Made by a program: the position numbers and the translations under genes. From Polluticaenibacter yanchengensis (GTDB lineage Bacteria > Bacteroidota > Bacteroidia > Chitinophagales > Chitinophagaceae), in assembly GCA_027854065.1 (NCBI GenBank), contig JAQGEF010000012.1, forward strand, positions 62,001 through 126,000: a stretch of 64,000 nt of DNA. Direction: 5' to 3'. Positions 8,603 to 15,947 of this stretch are shown here, piece by piece; within the stretch, counting starts at the first letter, position 1, and each line of letters opens with the position of its first letter. The notes under the pieces were generated by a model, which was not told the DNA's origin, did not search any database, and was given only the letters and a program-made list of their open reading frames with translations.

Positions 8603-9184
8603 TTAATCAATGCTTACATGTCCCCAGTTCTCACCGGATTTTATCCTGTATAACTGCATCTCACTTACACCAAATTGTTTAGCAAGCATTTTTATTCTCG
8701 TTTTCCTGTTAGGGTCTGCCAGTTTTCTTTTTATAATTTTCACTTTAGCCGCATTGAGCTTAAAACCATCCCTGTTCTTATTATTTTCAGCAAGTTTTTT
8801 CCTGGATTCCTGTACTTTGGGGCTATTGGACTGGTGCGCCAGCATCTCTTCTTTATTGGCCCATCTCAGGTTCTTTTCAAAGTCATTTGCCAGGTTAAAA
8901 TCCAGGTGCAATACATATTGCTTATCTTCCGGGGGTATTGGTAAAAAATTCTCAGCAACCATCCTGTAAAAGAATTTATGCTTATTCAACACTTCGTTAT
9001 TCTCTCTAATTTTATACCTGAAAATCCTGTAACCGTTAATAGTACCGCCTTTTAAAAGTTTGCCGTCTTTAAATTCTTTTTTAAAACTGATTAAACGGCC
9101 GTAGTTAGAAATAGCGTATCTTAATTGTAACGTTTCGTGGAGTTTTATTTCTGTAAACTTTTCTAAAGCAAAAAATTGAAGCAT
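8603..9184 (-). CDS. NUMOD4/HNH-like protein with degenerate HNH and C-terminal helix-turn-helix
   Basis: The N-terminal part (YAISNYGRLISFKKE, about residues 22-37) resembles a NUMOD4 motif. It is followed by an HNH-type segment (FFYRMVAENFLP, then LHLDFNLANDFEKNLRWANKEEM, about residues 71-116). In active HNH enzymes this segment normally reads His-x-Asp-Gly-x-x-x-Asn-Asn; here the key residues are mostly replaced, so nuclease activity is doubtful. The C-terminus (about residues 147-190, ending LAKQFGVSEMQLYRIKSGENW) looks like a helix-turn-helix. It may be a DNA-binding regulator derived from a mobile HNH gene. There is no partner gene nearby. Function is not known. Confidence 0.6.
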   Translation of the reverse strand: MLQFFALEKFTEIKLHETLQLRYAISNYGRLISFKKEFKDGKLLKGGTINGYRIFRYKIRENNEVLNKHKFFYRMVAENFLPIPPEDKQYVLHLDFNLANDFEKNLRWANKEEMLAHQSNSPKVQESRKKLAENNKNRDGFKLNAAKVKIIKRKLADPNRKTRIKMLAKQFGVSEMQLYRIKSGENWGHVSID

Positions 9185-9311
9185 AGTTGAATATTAATCT
9201 GATAATGCAAAATCTGAATCATTGTTTTGATAATGGTTTACATAACAAAAATTCGACCAAACTCATTTTCTTCAAAAAAATATACAAACATTAAACACAC
9301 AATAAATATTT

Positions 9312-11117
9312 CTAGAACATAATTTCCTCTTCAGGATATTGATAATTATTTGATTTCGCTTTTTTTACCATTGAAACCAATATGGTAAACATTCCTACCC
9401 TTCCTACAAACATTGCAAATACAATGACGATTTTCCCGGCTGAACTTAACTGGTGCGTAATGCCCAGGCTCAATCCTACGGTACTGAATGCTGAGAACGC
9501 TTCAAATACGATACTTTTAAAATCAATCAATGGGTCAGTTATGCAAAGCAGGAAAATAGTGAGTCCCAGGTAAAGTATCGAGAGAAAAAGGATAGCGAAG
9601 GCCTTTTGTACGGACTCCGGTGCAATTTGCCGGCCTAAAATCTCTAGCCGCTCTTTGCCTCTTATAATATTCACTGTATTTAAAAATGCAACGGCGAATG
9701 TTGTATTTTTAATACCACCTCCTGTTGAACCAGGCGAAGCACCTATATACATGAGCAAAATAATAAACAACACTGCAGGCATTGAAAGTGATGTAATGGG
9801 GATGACGCTTAAGCCCGCTGAACGGGGCGTCGTTCCTGTAAAAAATGCAGTGGATAACTTCCCGAAAAAGCTGGTATGTTCCTGTAATGCGCCGGAATAT
9901 TCCAGTACAAAAACACCTAAAGTTCCTACCAGTACCAGCAACATACTGATATAGAAGATAAACCTGGTATTAAAACTCATCAGCCACGGCCTGCTGATCA
10001 TGGCATTTCTTCTAAAAACAAAAGAAAACAGGTCAATGATCTTGGTTTTGATATAGGTATAGGTATTCAATACAATAATATATCCCAGACCGCCCAGAAT
10101 AAAACTGATAGCCAGTACTATCTGGAATGAATAATTGAACCTTAAACTACTTTTTTCCAGGCCATCCGGTAAGGTCGTAAATCCTGCGTTACAAAAAGAG
10201 GAGATGGCGTGAAAGACGGAAAAGAACAAATGGTCGTAATGGTTGCTGAAATGCGAGCTGCTTACAGAACTATAGATTAAGAAGGCGACAATGATTTCAA
10301 AAAAGAAGGTGATAAAAATGATCTTAAAAAGTGTTTTTATTACTGCACTCATTTTGTTTTCACCCAGGAACTCGGAAAACATCAAATGATTTTTATAAGA
10401 AAACATCCCTGTAAAAAAATAGCCAAAGAAACCGGTAAAAGTCATGATGCCCAATCCGCCAATCTGCGATAAAATGATAATAATGATTTTACCGAAATGT
10501 GTCAGATCCGTCCCTACATTCACCGTAGTCAGTCCGGTAATACACACTGAGCTGGTGGACATAAAGAGCGCATTAATAAACCCTAAAGGCTGGTGAGAAG
10601 ATACTTTGGGCAACATTAAAAAGATGGTACCCAATAATACCAGGCCCAGAAAGCTCAATACAAAAAGCATGGTGGGATTAAAGTAGTATTTATCGAAGAA
10701 TAAAAAATTCCTTGAAATTTCTACTACAGCCAGCAAAAAAACGCCTACATATAGCCATTCATTTATGAGTAATACATCCAGGAATTTAATGACGGACACT
10801 ACGTGGACATAAGAGAATATCAAAAAGTAAAACAGTGTTACAAAATCCCCGAAGCTTTTAAACAACGCCCGCTTATCAACCATAAACTTCAGCACAACCC
10901 TGAAAACCAATAATGCCGTTAATACATAAAAAGCCAGCACAACGGAATTGTGCAGATAATTGATCACCTGGTTTTTTGAATCAAACCCGTTATGTATCAG
11001 AATTAAAACAGAGAAAAAAACACTGATGTAAAGCATGCTCCTGTTGACATACTTTAAAATTTTCTCTGCGATATTTTTTACAATAAACATTAAAATCTTT
11101 GGCTGTTTAGCAGGCAA
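9312..11117 (-). CDS. TrkH/KtrB-family potassium transporter
   Basis: This is a 601-residue integral membrane protein of the TrkH/KtrB potassium uptake family. The four pore loops that make the selectivity filter are visible: TSSVCITGLTTVNVG, SSFCNAGFTTLPDG, GTTPRSAGLSVIP and AFSTVGLSLGIT. Each carries the filter glycine. There is an N-terminal extension of two to four extra membrane segments compared with KtrB, common in Bacteroidota. A start ten residues later (MFIVKN, at 11087) is possible. The cytoplasmic regulatory subunit (TrkA/KtrA) is not adjacent, so it must come from elsewhere. Confidence 0.93.
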   Translation of the reverse strand: MPAKQPKILMFIVKNIAEKILKYVNRSMLYISVFFSVLILIHNGFDSKNQVINYLHNSVVLAFYVLTALLVFRVVLKFMVDKRALFKSFGDFVTLFYFLIFSYVHVVSVIKFLDVLLINEWLYVGVFLLAVVEISRNFLFFDKYYFNPTMLFVLSFLGLVLLGTIFLMLPKVSSHQPLGFINALFMSTSSVCITGLTTVNVGTDLTHFGKIIIIILSQIGGLGIMTFTGFFGYFFTGMFSYKNHLMFSEFLGENKMSAVIKTLFKIIFITFFFEIIVAFLIYSSVSSSHFSNHYDHLFFSVFHAISSFCNAGFTTLPDGLEKSSLRFNYSFQIVLAISFILGGLGYIIVLNTYTYIKTKIIDLFSFVFRRNAMISRPWLMSFNTRFIFYISMLLVLVGTLGVFVLEYSGALQEHTSFFGKLSTAFFTGTTPRSAGLSVIPITSLSMPAVLFIILLMYIGASPGSTGGGIKNTTFAVAFLNTVNIIRGKERLEILGRQIAPESVQKAFAILFLSILYLGLTIFLLCITDPLIDFKSIVFEAFSAFSTVGLSLGITHQLSSAGKIVIVFAMFVGRVGMFTILVSMVKKAKSNNYQYPEEEIMF

Positions 11118-11400
11118 TATAAGTAAACGACAGCAAATTAGATGCTGGAATCAGCTAATAGTAACATTTCTAATTGTCTTCTATCAAATAAAAACAGCCT
11201 TACCGGAGCCGGAAATTATAACCTACCGCCTGAACTTATTTCATAATACAACGGCATCACTTGCACTTTCAGCTAACGCTACATTAATGACGCTTACCTG
11301 TGATTGTAGAGAGATCTCTGTTATATTAAAGCAACCAGCTGCCTGTGGGATCGTTCATCTTATAAATTTCAATATATTGCCCGGTTAAAAAGCTTTCAGA

Positions 11401-11691
11401 ATGAAACAAACCATTACAATTATTTACTGTCCGAAATGTGGCTGGATGCTCAGGGCTGCTTATATGGCCCAGGAAATACTATCTACTTTTAGTGATGAGA
11501 TCAACGGCGTATTATTGAAACCTGCGGCAATTTCCGGCCAATACTCTATCCTGGCAGGTGAAACACTGGTATTTGACAGGAAGGAAAACGGTCGCTTTCC
11601 GGAAATAAAAGAACTCAAACAATTGATCAGGGATATTGTTTGTCCCGGTAAGAATCTTGGTCATTCTGACAGACCAACAACAAATAATTAA
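11401..11691 (+). CDS. SelT/SelW/SelH-type (Rdx) thioredoxin-fold protein
   Basis: A 96-residue protein with the Rdx-family start ITIIYCPKCGW: the C-x-x-C redox motif is C10-P-K-C13, with cysteine where animal SelW has selenocysteine. It continues with the expected GVLLKPA and FDRKENGRFPEIKELKQLIRD strand-helix pattern. The family is thought to act as a redox adaptor, but no bacterial substrate is established. It lies 60 bases before the PEP-mutase-family gene on the same strand and may be co-transcribed with it. Confidence 0.85.
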   Translation: MKQTITIIYCPKCGWMLRAAYMAQEILSTFSDEINGVLLKPAAISGQYSILAGETLVFDRKENGRFPEIKELKQLIRDIVCPGKNLGHSDRPTTNN

Positions 11692-11751
11692 AGAAGGATT
11701 TCTGGCATAGTTATGGTGGCTAATCTGGTATAGGCAATTAAATCTTTTTGT

Positions 11752-12519
11752 ATGAAAAATCAACATAAAATAACGGGTTTTAAGGCGCTTCATCAACAGG
11801 ATACCCCACTTTTACTCGGAAATGTATGGAATGCGCACACGGCAAAACTTGCAGAACAGGCAGGATTCCAGGCATTAGGCTCTTCCAGTCATGCCATGGC
11901 TTTTGCCTTAGGATACACAGATGGTCAGAATATCCCTTGTGATGATATCTTCCATGTTATAAAAAGAATCGTCTCTGTAGTGAGCATCCCGGTTTCTGTA
12001 GATTTTGAGGCGGGGTATTCCGATGACCCGAAAGTGGTAGCCGGCTTTGTAAAGTTATTAGAGGACGTTGGCATTGCAGGGATTAATTTAGAGGATGGAA
12101 AAGTCATTGACGGAAAAAGGGTCCTGGGAGACGCCTCATTAATGCAGTCTAAAATTGAAGCCATTAAATCCGTTACCGATATATTTATTAATGCCCGCAC
12201 CGATACCTACACAACAACGCACGCTAATGCATTGGAAGAATCTATAAAAAGGGCTAACCTTTATGGCAAGGCTGGTGCAGATGGTATCTTTGTTCCTTTG
12301 ATTGAAACGGAAGCTGATATTAAATCATTTGTTGAAAAAGTAAATTTACCTTTGAATGTTTTTGCAACCGCTAATTTACCGGCGTATGAAAAGCTAAGTG
12401 AGCTTGGCGTTAAAAGAATTAGTCACGGAGCTAAACAATATGATTTGTTAATGAAAAAATCTGAGCAGATTTTTAAAGACTTTTTCGACACTAAGGATTA
12501 CAAAATTCTATTAGGATAA
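11752..12519 (+). CDS. Isocitrate lyase/PEP mutase superfamily protein
   Basis: A 255-residue TIM-barrel protein of the PEP mutase/isocitrate lyase superfamily. The metal-binding segment VSVDFEAGYSDD (about residues 80-91), NLEDG, and FINARTDTY are family landmarks, but the KKCGH loop of true isocitrate lyase is missing. The short length and sequence fit the widespread group often annotated as isocitrate lyase/phosphoenolpyruvate mutase family, including oxaloacetate hydrolases and 2-methylisocitrate lyase-like enzymes. The exact C-C or C-P bond substrate cannot be assigned. Confidence 0.87.
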   Translation: MKNQHKITGFKALHQQDTPLLLGNVWNAHTAKLAEQAGFQALGSSSHAMAFALGYTDGQNIPCDDIFHVIKRIVSVVSIPVSVDFEAGYSDDPKVVAGFVKLLEDVGIAGINLEDGKVIDGKRVLGDASLMQSKIEAIKSVTDIFINARTDTYTTTHANALEESIKRANLYGKAGADGIFVPLIETEADIKSFVEKVNLPLNVFATANLPAYEKLSELGVKRISHGAKQYDLLMKKSEQIFKDFFDTKDYKILLG

Positions 12520-12538
12520 CCGGGTGATAAGGATCAAT

Positions 12539-12997
12539 TTACTCTGTCAGTTCTGTTAAGTAGTATTCTTTGTAATGTGTATTCACTTTATTGTACAATA
12601 AAGTCTGAATACCTGTTAATACACCGCAGCATCTGCTTCTGTAAGACTGGTAAGAGATATCGAAAGAATCCACCTTACCAGCTTCCCATTGCACATATAC
12701 CTTTTCGCTATTTTTCAATAGACTTACCTGAATAATGGTATCGTAATTAGTTTTTGGAAATTTAAAAATATCTTTGGAGTGCAATATCGTATCCCTATTC
12801 TCAACTGAATAAAATATCACATTTTCGGCATCATATTTAGCATCCGGGCCAAATAAAAGATCCTTGCCTGTTAGTTTTTCTGTTAAAGAAATATTTATAG
12901 CCAGGTTGCTTACAGCACATTCCAGGTACCTACAATTATCGCAACTGAAAAATATTACAGATACAGAGATGATGAATAAATAAACATATCGTTTCAT
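12539..12997 (-). CDS. Predicted lipoprotein of unknown function
   Basis: 152 residues with a lipoprotein signal peptide: a hydrophobic run (YLFIISVSVIFFS) ends in a lipobox cysteine at C19. The mature part has several further cysteines (CRYLECAVSN early, SRCCGVLTGIQ late) that could form disulfides, and beta-rich stretches. I do not recognise a family. It converges on the upstream PEP-mutase-like gene and is divergent from the small ORFs at 13.2 kb. Confidence 0.65.
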   Translation of the reverse strand: MKRYVYLFIISVSVIFFSCDNCRYLECAVSNLAINISLTEKLTGKDLLFGPDAKYDAENVIFYSVENRDTILHSKDIFKFPKTNYDTIIQVSLLKNSEKVYVQWEAGKVDSFDISYQSYRSRCCGVLTGIQTLLYNKVNTHYKEYYLTELTE

Positions 12998-13126
12998 ACA
13001 AAAATGCCTTTATTACCCAAGATACATTTAAGATAAAATATGCTGCTTTGAGCCAATTGTTTTTTATACCAACCGGTATATTAAAACCGGCAAGAAAAAA
13101 ATATTTCAAAAAAATATTAATAAAAA

Positions 13127-13157
13127 TTTTGTATTATAAAAAATCATCGCATCTTTG
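13127..13157 (+). promoter_or_regulatory. Bacteroidota-type promoter before the 13 kb island
   Basis: TTTTG at 13127-13131 and CATCTTTG at 13150-13157 with an 18-base gap match the Bacteroidota -33 TTTG and -7 TAnnTTTG pattern, apart from the first base of the -7 box. The small ORF at 13181 starts 23 bases further on. Confidence 0.6.
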
Positions 13158-13180
13158 CATTACAAAATAAATATAAAATC

Positions 13181-13273
13181 ATGCAGCAAAGCTATCTACA
13201 TATCGAAATACTAAATACACACTCTCCTATAGGAAGTGAAGTATTGGTAGGGCATGTAGCTTGCATGAGTTAG
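13181..13273 (+). CDS. Small ORF, 30 residues (putative)
   Basis: The peptide begins MQQSYLHIEI and ends LVGHVACMS. It is preceded by a promoter-like sequence and AT-rich leader, and followed 30 bases later by a strong intrinsic terminator at 13304-13327. That makes a self-contained short transcription unit. I recognise no family. It could be a real microprotein, a leader peptide, or the transcript could be a small RNA whose ORF is accidental. Translation is not proven by the sequence. Confidence 0.4.
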   Translation: MQQSYLHIEILNTHSPIGSEVLVGHVACMS

Positions 13274-13303
13274 TTTAAAATAAACAGATTCAACAATATT
13301 ACT

Positions 13304-13327
13304 GCCCGCAATTAAGCGGGCTTTTTT
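13304..13327 (+). terminator. Terminator after the first small ORF
   Basis: GCCCGC, a six-base loop and GCGGGC followed by TTTTTT. It closes the 13.1-13.3 kb transcript. Confidence 0.85.
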
Positions 13328-13383
13328 GTAGACCAGAATACTAATTAAAAAATATTAAAATAAAATTTATTTTAAATACAATT

Positions 13384-13533
13384 ATGCGATATCAGCCTAA
13401 CACAAATAACAACCGACAGTACAAGCAGGAAAGTGAAATTTACACTGAATGTTTCTGGTATAAAAATGCGCCGGGCAGTATTGTGCAGATTGAAGAACAT
13501 TCTATTAAATATTCAAAACGACCATTAAAGTAA
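13384..13533 (+). CDS. Small ORF, 49 residues (putative)
   Basis: The peptide begins MRYQPNTNNNRQYKQESEIY and ends KYSKRPLK. It is polar and basic with aromatic residues in the middle (ECFWYKN), and has no signal peptide. It lies just after one terminator and 27 bases before another (13561-13592), so it would form its own short transcript directly upstream of the tRNA genes. I do not recognise it. Codon use looks normal for the window, which favours a real gene, but the length gives little power. Confidence 0.5.
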   Translation: MRYQPNTNNNRQYKQESEIYTECFWYKNAPGSIVQIEEHSIKYSKRPLK

Positions 13534-13560
13534 TATTCATAAACAAAGTTTATGTAATAG

Positions 13561-13592
13561 AAGCCGGTCGTGTATAACAGACCGGCTTTTTT
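13561..13592 (+). terminator. Terminator after the second small ORF
   Basis: Perfect 9-bp stem AAGCCGGTC / GACCGGCTT with a 10-base loop, followed by a T-tract. Confidence 0.88.
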
Positions 13593-13644
13593 ATTGAAAT
13601 ACGGAGAATAAAAATGTATTGGGTAGGATATGCCTGATACAACA

Positions 13645-13716
13645 TATTGGATGGTGTAATTGGTAACACATCAGTTTTTGACACTGAGATCGCAGGTTCG
13701 AGCCCTGCTCCGATAA
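13645..13716 (+). tRNA. tRNA-Gln (anticodon TTG), divergent
   Basis: A full cloverleaf can be drawn by hand: acceptor TATTGGA with TCCGATA (one G-T pair), D arm GTGT/ACAC with AATTGGTA loop, anticodon stem TCAGT/ACTGA with loop TTTTGAC (anticodon TTG), and T arm GCAGG/CCTGC with loop TTCGAGC. CCA is not encoded. The D arm ATGGTGTAATTGGTAACAC resembles ordinary bacterial tRNA-Gln. The acceptor and anticodon stems are A/T-rich, and the first pair is T-A instead of the usual pair for glutaminyl-tRNA synthetase. It could be an extra, specialised copy. Confidence 0.85.
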
Positions 13717-13726
13717 CTAATAAAAT

Positions 13727-13798
13727 GTTGATTCTAGCTTAATTGGCAAAGCACCACTCTGTGAAAGTGGAAAACAGGGTTCGAATCCCGGAATCAAC
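13727..13798 (+). tRNA. tRNA-His (anticodon GTG), divergent
   Basis: Acceptor TTGATTC pairs with GAATCAA. The base before it is G and the discriminator is C, giving the G(-1):C73 pair that marks tRNA-His. The D arm is GCT/AGC around TAATTGGCAA. The anticodon stem CCACT/AGTGG holds loop CTGTGAA (anticodon GTG). The T arm CAGGG/CCCGG with loop TTCGAAT has one A-G mismatch. It lies 10 bases after tRNA-Gln and is probably co-transcribed. The mismatch and the A/T-rich body suggest a divergent or specialised copy. Confidence 0.82.
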
Positions 13799-13921
13799 CT
13801 ACTTGGTTTAAATTGACAATATGTATTTTGATTGGGTTGGATACCGGGCTGGCTTGAGTGTTGGATCCATGATCTGCCGGTCTTAGCATCATATGGACAA
13901 TTAATTATTTAGTAACATAAT

Positions 13922-13981
13922 TACTTTCTTTCTGATTCTTCCGGATAAAAGAAAGTAGTTAACTTCAAGTCAGATCCGGAA
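13922..13981 (+). ncRNA. Possible H-type pseudoknot
   Basis: Stem 1 pairs 13922-13931 (TACTTTCTTT) with 13948-13957 (AAAGAAAGTA), 10 bp. Its 16-base loop contains TTCCGGAT at 13939-13946, which pairs with ATCCGGAA at 13974-13981, 8 bp. The crossing pairs leave loops of 7, 1 and 16 bases, the geometry of a classic H-type pseudoknot. The inner TCCGGA is self-complementary, which weakens the statistics. No RNA family is recognised. Confidence 0.4.
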
Positions 13982-13987
13982 ACTGCA

Positions 13988-14062
13988 TAAGAAAATGGCC
14001 TGGCGCAATGATAGAATGCTATCCTTAAACAATAGTGTTTGATGGTTCGCTCCCATCAATTA
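13988..14062 (+). other. tRNA-like segment, possibly a decayed tRNA
   Basis: In correct order and near-normal spacing there is a D-arm-like hairpin (GCGC...ATGC), an anticodon-like hairpin CTATC/AATAG with loop CTTAAAC, and a T-arm-like hairpin GATGG/CCATC with loop TTCGCTC. The acceptor stem does not form and the T-loop lacks the conserved A58. It is therefore not a functional canonical tRNA, and may be a remnant or chance hairpins. Confidence 0.3.
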
Positions 14063-14140
14063 TTAAAGAATTTTTAATGAACAATAGTTATTATTTTTTA
14101 TAAAACACATTGATCCCTGACAGATGCATCGTACGAATAA

Positions 14141-14200
14141 GTACAAGGGAGTGACACAACGATGTATAATAGTAGTAAAAATGATGACTCAATAAAAAAG
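14141..14200 (+). repeat. GTGACACAACGATG dispersed element, copy A
   Basis: GTACAAGGGAGTGACACAAC then GATGTATAATAGTAGTAAAA and TGATGACTCAATAAA. It shares its core with copies at 22692, 32835, 38354 and 63124, and its right part (TGATGACTCAAT) with the 63 kb copy. It precedes the YkuK gene in the same orientation. Confidence 0.8.
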
Positions 14201-14299
14201 AACAATGGTATTAAAATTTATGAAATGAATGGTGCTTTGGCAACGATGGTTTTATGTACCTTAATGCATGTAACCATTGAGAACATTGCGATTCCGTAA
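14162..14299 (+). CDS. Small ORF, 45 residues, starting inside the dispersed element (putative)
   Basis: The ATG of the GACACAACGATG core opens a frame that reads MYNSSKNDDSIKK, then a hydrophobic stretch (GALATMVLCTLMHVTIENI), and stops 25 bases before the YkuK ATG. The frame starting with Met-x-Asn-Ser-Ser is shared by several copies of the element. It could be an upstream leader peptide for the YkuK/AAA genes. It is equally possible that the ORF is accidental. Confidence 0.3.
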   Translation: MYNSSKNDDSIKKNNGIKIYEMNGALATMVLCTLMHVTIENIAIP

Positions 14300-14324
14300 A
14301 GCGCCGATTGAAAAATTGAAATCA

Positions 14325-14810
14325 ATGAAACAGTTGACACAATGGCGAAGATTAAATGGAGAAAGGATTAAAATTCCTATTGCGGACGAAATGGACCGCG
14401 TATTAAAATCAGAACTGGCAACCGGCTATGAACTGAAAGTTTGTATAGGTACGGATAGCCAGGTGAAAAGCAGGGTAACAGAGTTTGCAACCGTTATTGT
14501 CTTTATACGTAAAGGCCATGGAGGGTTTATGTACATTCTGAATGAAGTGACCACGCAAAAAATGACCATTAAAGAGAGGATGCTTACAGAAACGGCTAAA
14601 AGTGTGGCTGTAGGTTTTGAACTTTGTAATATTTTTTCGCGTTATTCTGTTGACATGGAGATCCATGCCGATATTAATACCAATCCAAACTTTAAAAGCA
14701 ATGACGCTTTTAAAGAAGCAATGGGTTATATCACCGGTATGGGCTTTGCTTTCAAGGCTAAACCGGAAGCATTCGCAAGTAGTTCCTGCGCTAATAAAGT
14801 AGTGCAATAA
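14325..14810 (+). CDS. YkuK-family (DUF458) RNase H-like protein
   Basis: A 161-residue protein of the YkuK/DUF458 family, predicted to have the RNase H-like nuclease fold; its substrate is not established. Readable motifs are VCIGTDSQVKS (with the first acidic residue), FATVIVFIRKGHGGFM, MEIHADINTNP (second acid) and the C-terminal AMGYITGMGFAFKAKPEA. I chose the ATG at 14325 (MKQLTQWRRL), which fits the family N-terminus. A TTG at 14277 would add 16 basic residues. It is followed 44 bases later by the AAA ATPase gene in the same direction, so the two probably form an operon downstream of the tRNA genes. Confidence 0.82.
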   Translation: MKQLTQWRRLNGERIKIPIADEMDRVLKSELATGYELKVCIGTDSQVKSRVTEFATVIVFIRKGHGGFMYILNEVTTQKMTIKERMLTETAKSVAVGFELCNIFSRYSVDMEIHADINTNPNFKSNDAFKEAMGYITGMGFAFKAKPEAFASSSCANKVVQ

Positions 14811-14854
14811 CCACTCAACAATTTTTAAACTAATTTAGAATTACAGATAATTAT

Positions 14855-15931
14855 ATGAGTTTTTTTGAAGCACAAAAAACAATAAATGCCAATGGCATAC
14901 TGGATGGTGCTTTTATAGACGGTAAGGCGTTATACTTTTTTTGTTTTCAAAAATTTCCAAGTGTATACTTTATAAATTACGTGGATGGTGAAAAGACTTT
15001 CCCTGTTATAAAGGAAAAGTATGCCAGCGACATTGAAAACATTTACTCGACAAAATGGTATAAAAAAGAAACTAAAAAGTTTCAGTTCGATAAAACCTTA
15101 GTCGTGTTAAAAAGCAATTGCATTATAGAGATTAATGATGATTATTGCGAGATATTACACGACGATAATGATAGTAAAATTGTAGAAGATATTGCACGTA
15201 TTGCCATTCAGCATAAAGAACGCCAGCGGAAACAACCCCTGGAAATCAATTTAATTGTACAGTCAAGATATGGGTTTGAATTGAAAGCCATGGAAATTAA
15301 ACGGACAAAGCTGGATTTAGATCTATTCTACAATGACGAATTTAAAGAAGTGGACGCCACCATTCAATCCCGCTTAAGGAAGCAGAATGATAAAGGTATT
15401 GTTTTGTTACATGGATTACCGGGGACCGGCAAAACAACTTACATCCGCTACCTGGTTGGCAAATTGAAAAAAAGGGTCTTGTTTTTGTCCCCGACAGTAG
15501 CCGGCAACTTAATGAACCCTGAGTTTATAGAATTGCTGGTGGATAACCCGAATTCTATTATGGTTATAGAAGATGCTGAGAATATAATTATGGACAGAAG
15601 ATACAACAGCAGTTCTTCCGTATCTAATTTACTGAACATCTCAGACGGGTTACTCGCCGATTTCCTGAATGTCCAACTGATCTGTACCTTCAACAGTGCT
15701 ATCTCTAACATTGATCATGCATTGTTACGCAAAGGCCGTTTAATAGCCAGGTATGAATTTGGCAAGCTGGGAATTAACAAAGCCCAGCGTTTAAGCAATC
15801 ATTTCGGACATTCTATCCTGGTAAATGAACCAATGACCATTGCCGAAATTGCGAATCCGTTTGAAAAAGCAATTGAACCGGAAGAAAGGCCGCAAATAGG
15901 CTTTAGAAAAAGGGATATTGTTATAGGATAA
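14855..15931 (+). CDS. BCS1-like AAA-family ATPase
   Basis: This 358-residue protein has an unassigned N-terminal domain (residues 1 to about 170) and a C-terminal AAA+ domain. Walker A is GLPGTGKTT at residues 187-195. Walker B is MVIEDAEN at about 236-243. Sensor 1 lies in LICTFNS, and the arginine-bearing LLRKGRL follows. The core resembles BCS1-type AAA proteins, which remodel or translocate folded proteins. There is no membrane segment. It ends at a strong terminator and sits right after YkuK. The pairing with a nuclease-fold protein and tRNA genes suggests RNA handling or quality control, which is an inference. Confidence 0.8.
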   Translation: MSFFEAQKTINANGILDGAFIDGKALYFFCFQKFPSVYFINYVDGEKTFPVIKEKYASDIENIYSTKWYKKETKKFQFDKTLVVLKSNCIIEINDDYCEILHDDNDSKIVEDIARIAIQHKERQRKQPLEINLIVQSRYGFELKAMEIKRTKLDLDLFYNDEFKEVDATIQSRLRKQNDKGIVLLHGLPGTGKTTYIRYLVGKLKKRVLFLSPTVAGNLMNPEFIELLVDNPNSIMVIEDAENIIMDRRYNSSSSVSNLLNISDGLLADFLNVQLICTFNSAISNIDHALLRKGRLIARYEFGKLGINKAQRLSNHFGHSILVNEPMTIAEIANPFEKAIEPEERPQIGFRKRDIVIG

Positions 15932-15947
15932 TATGCTTGAAATAGCG

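Larger units (their letters stand above)
13799..14161 (+). other. Non-coding stretch with possible structured RNA
   Basis: 363 bases between tRNA-His and the small ORF at 14162. They contain a possible H-type pseudoknot (13922-13981), a tRNA-like segment (13988-14062) and the left part of a dispersed GTGACACAACGATG element. No ORF of note is present. Confidence 0.5.

Noticed and set aside
11035..11388. 117-codon plus-strand ORF between trkH and the SelW-like gene
   Set aside because: It overlaps the start of trkH on the other strand, has no family features, and its composition looks like antisense plus intergenic sequence.
14277..14324. TTG-initiated extension of the YkuK protein
   Set aside because: The extra 16 residues are not part of the family N-terminus as I know it and an ATG with better context lies at 14325.
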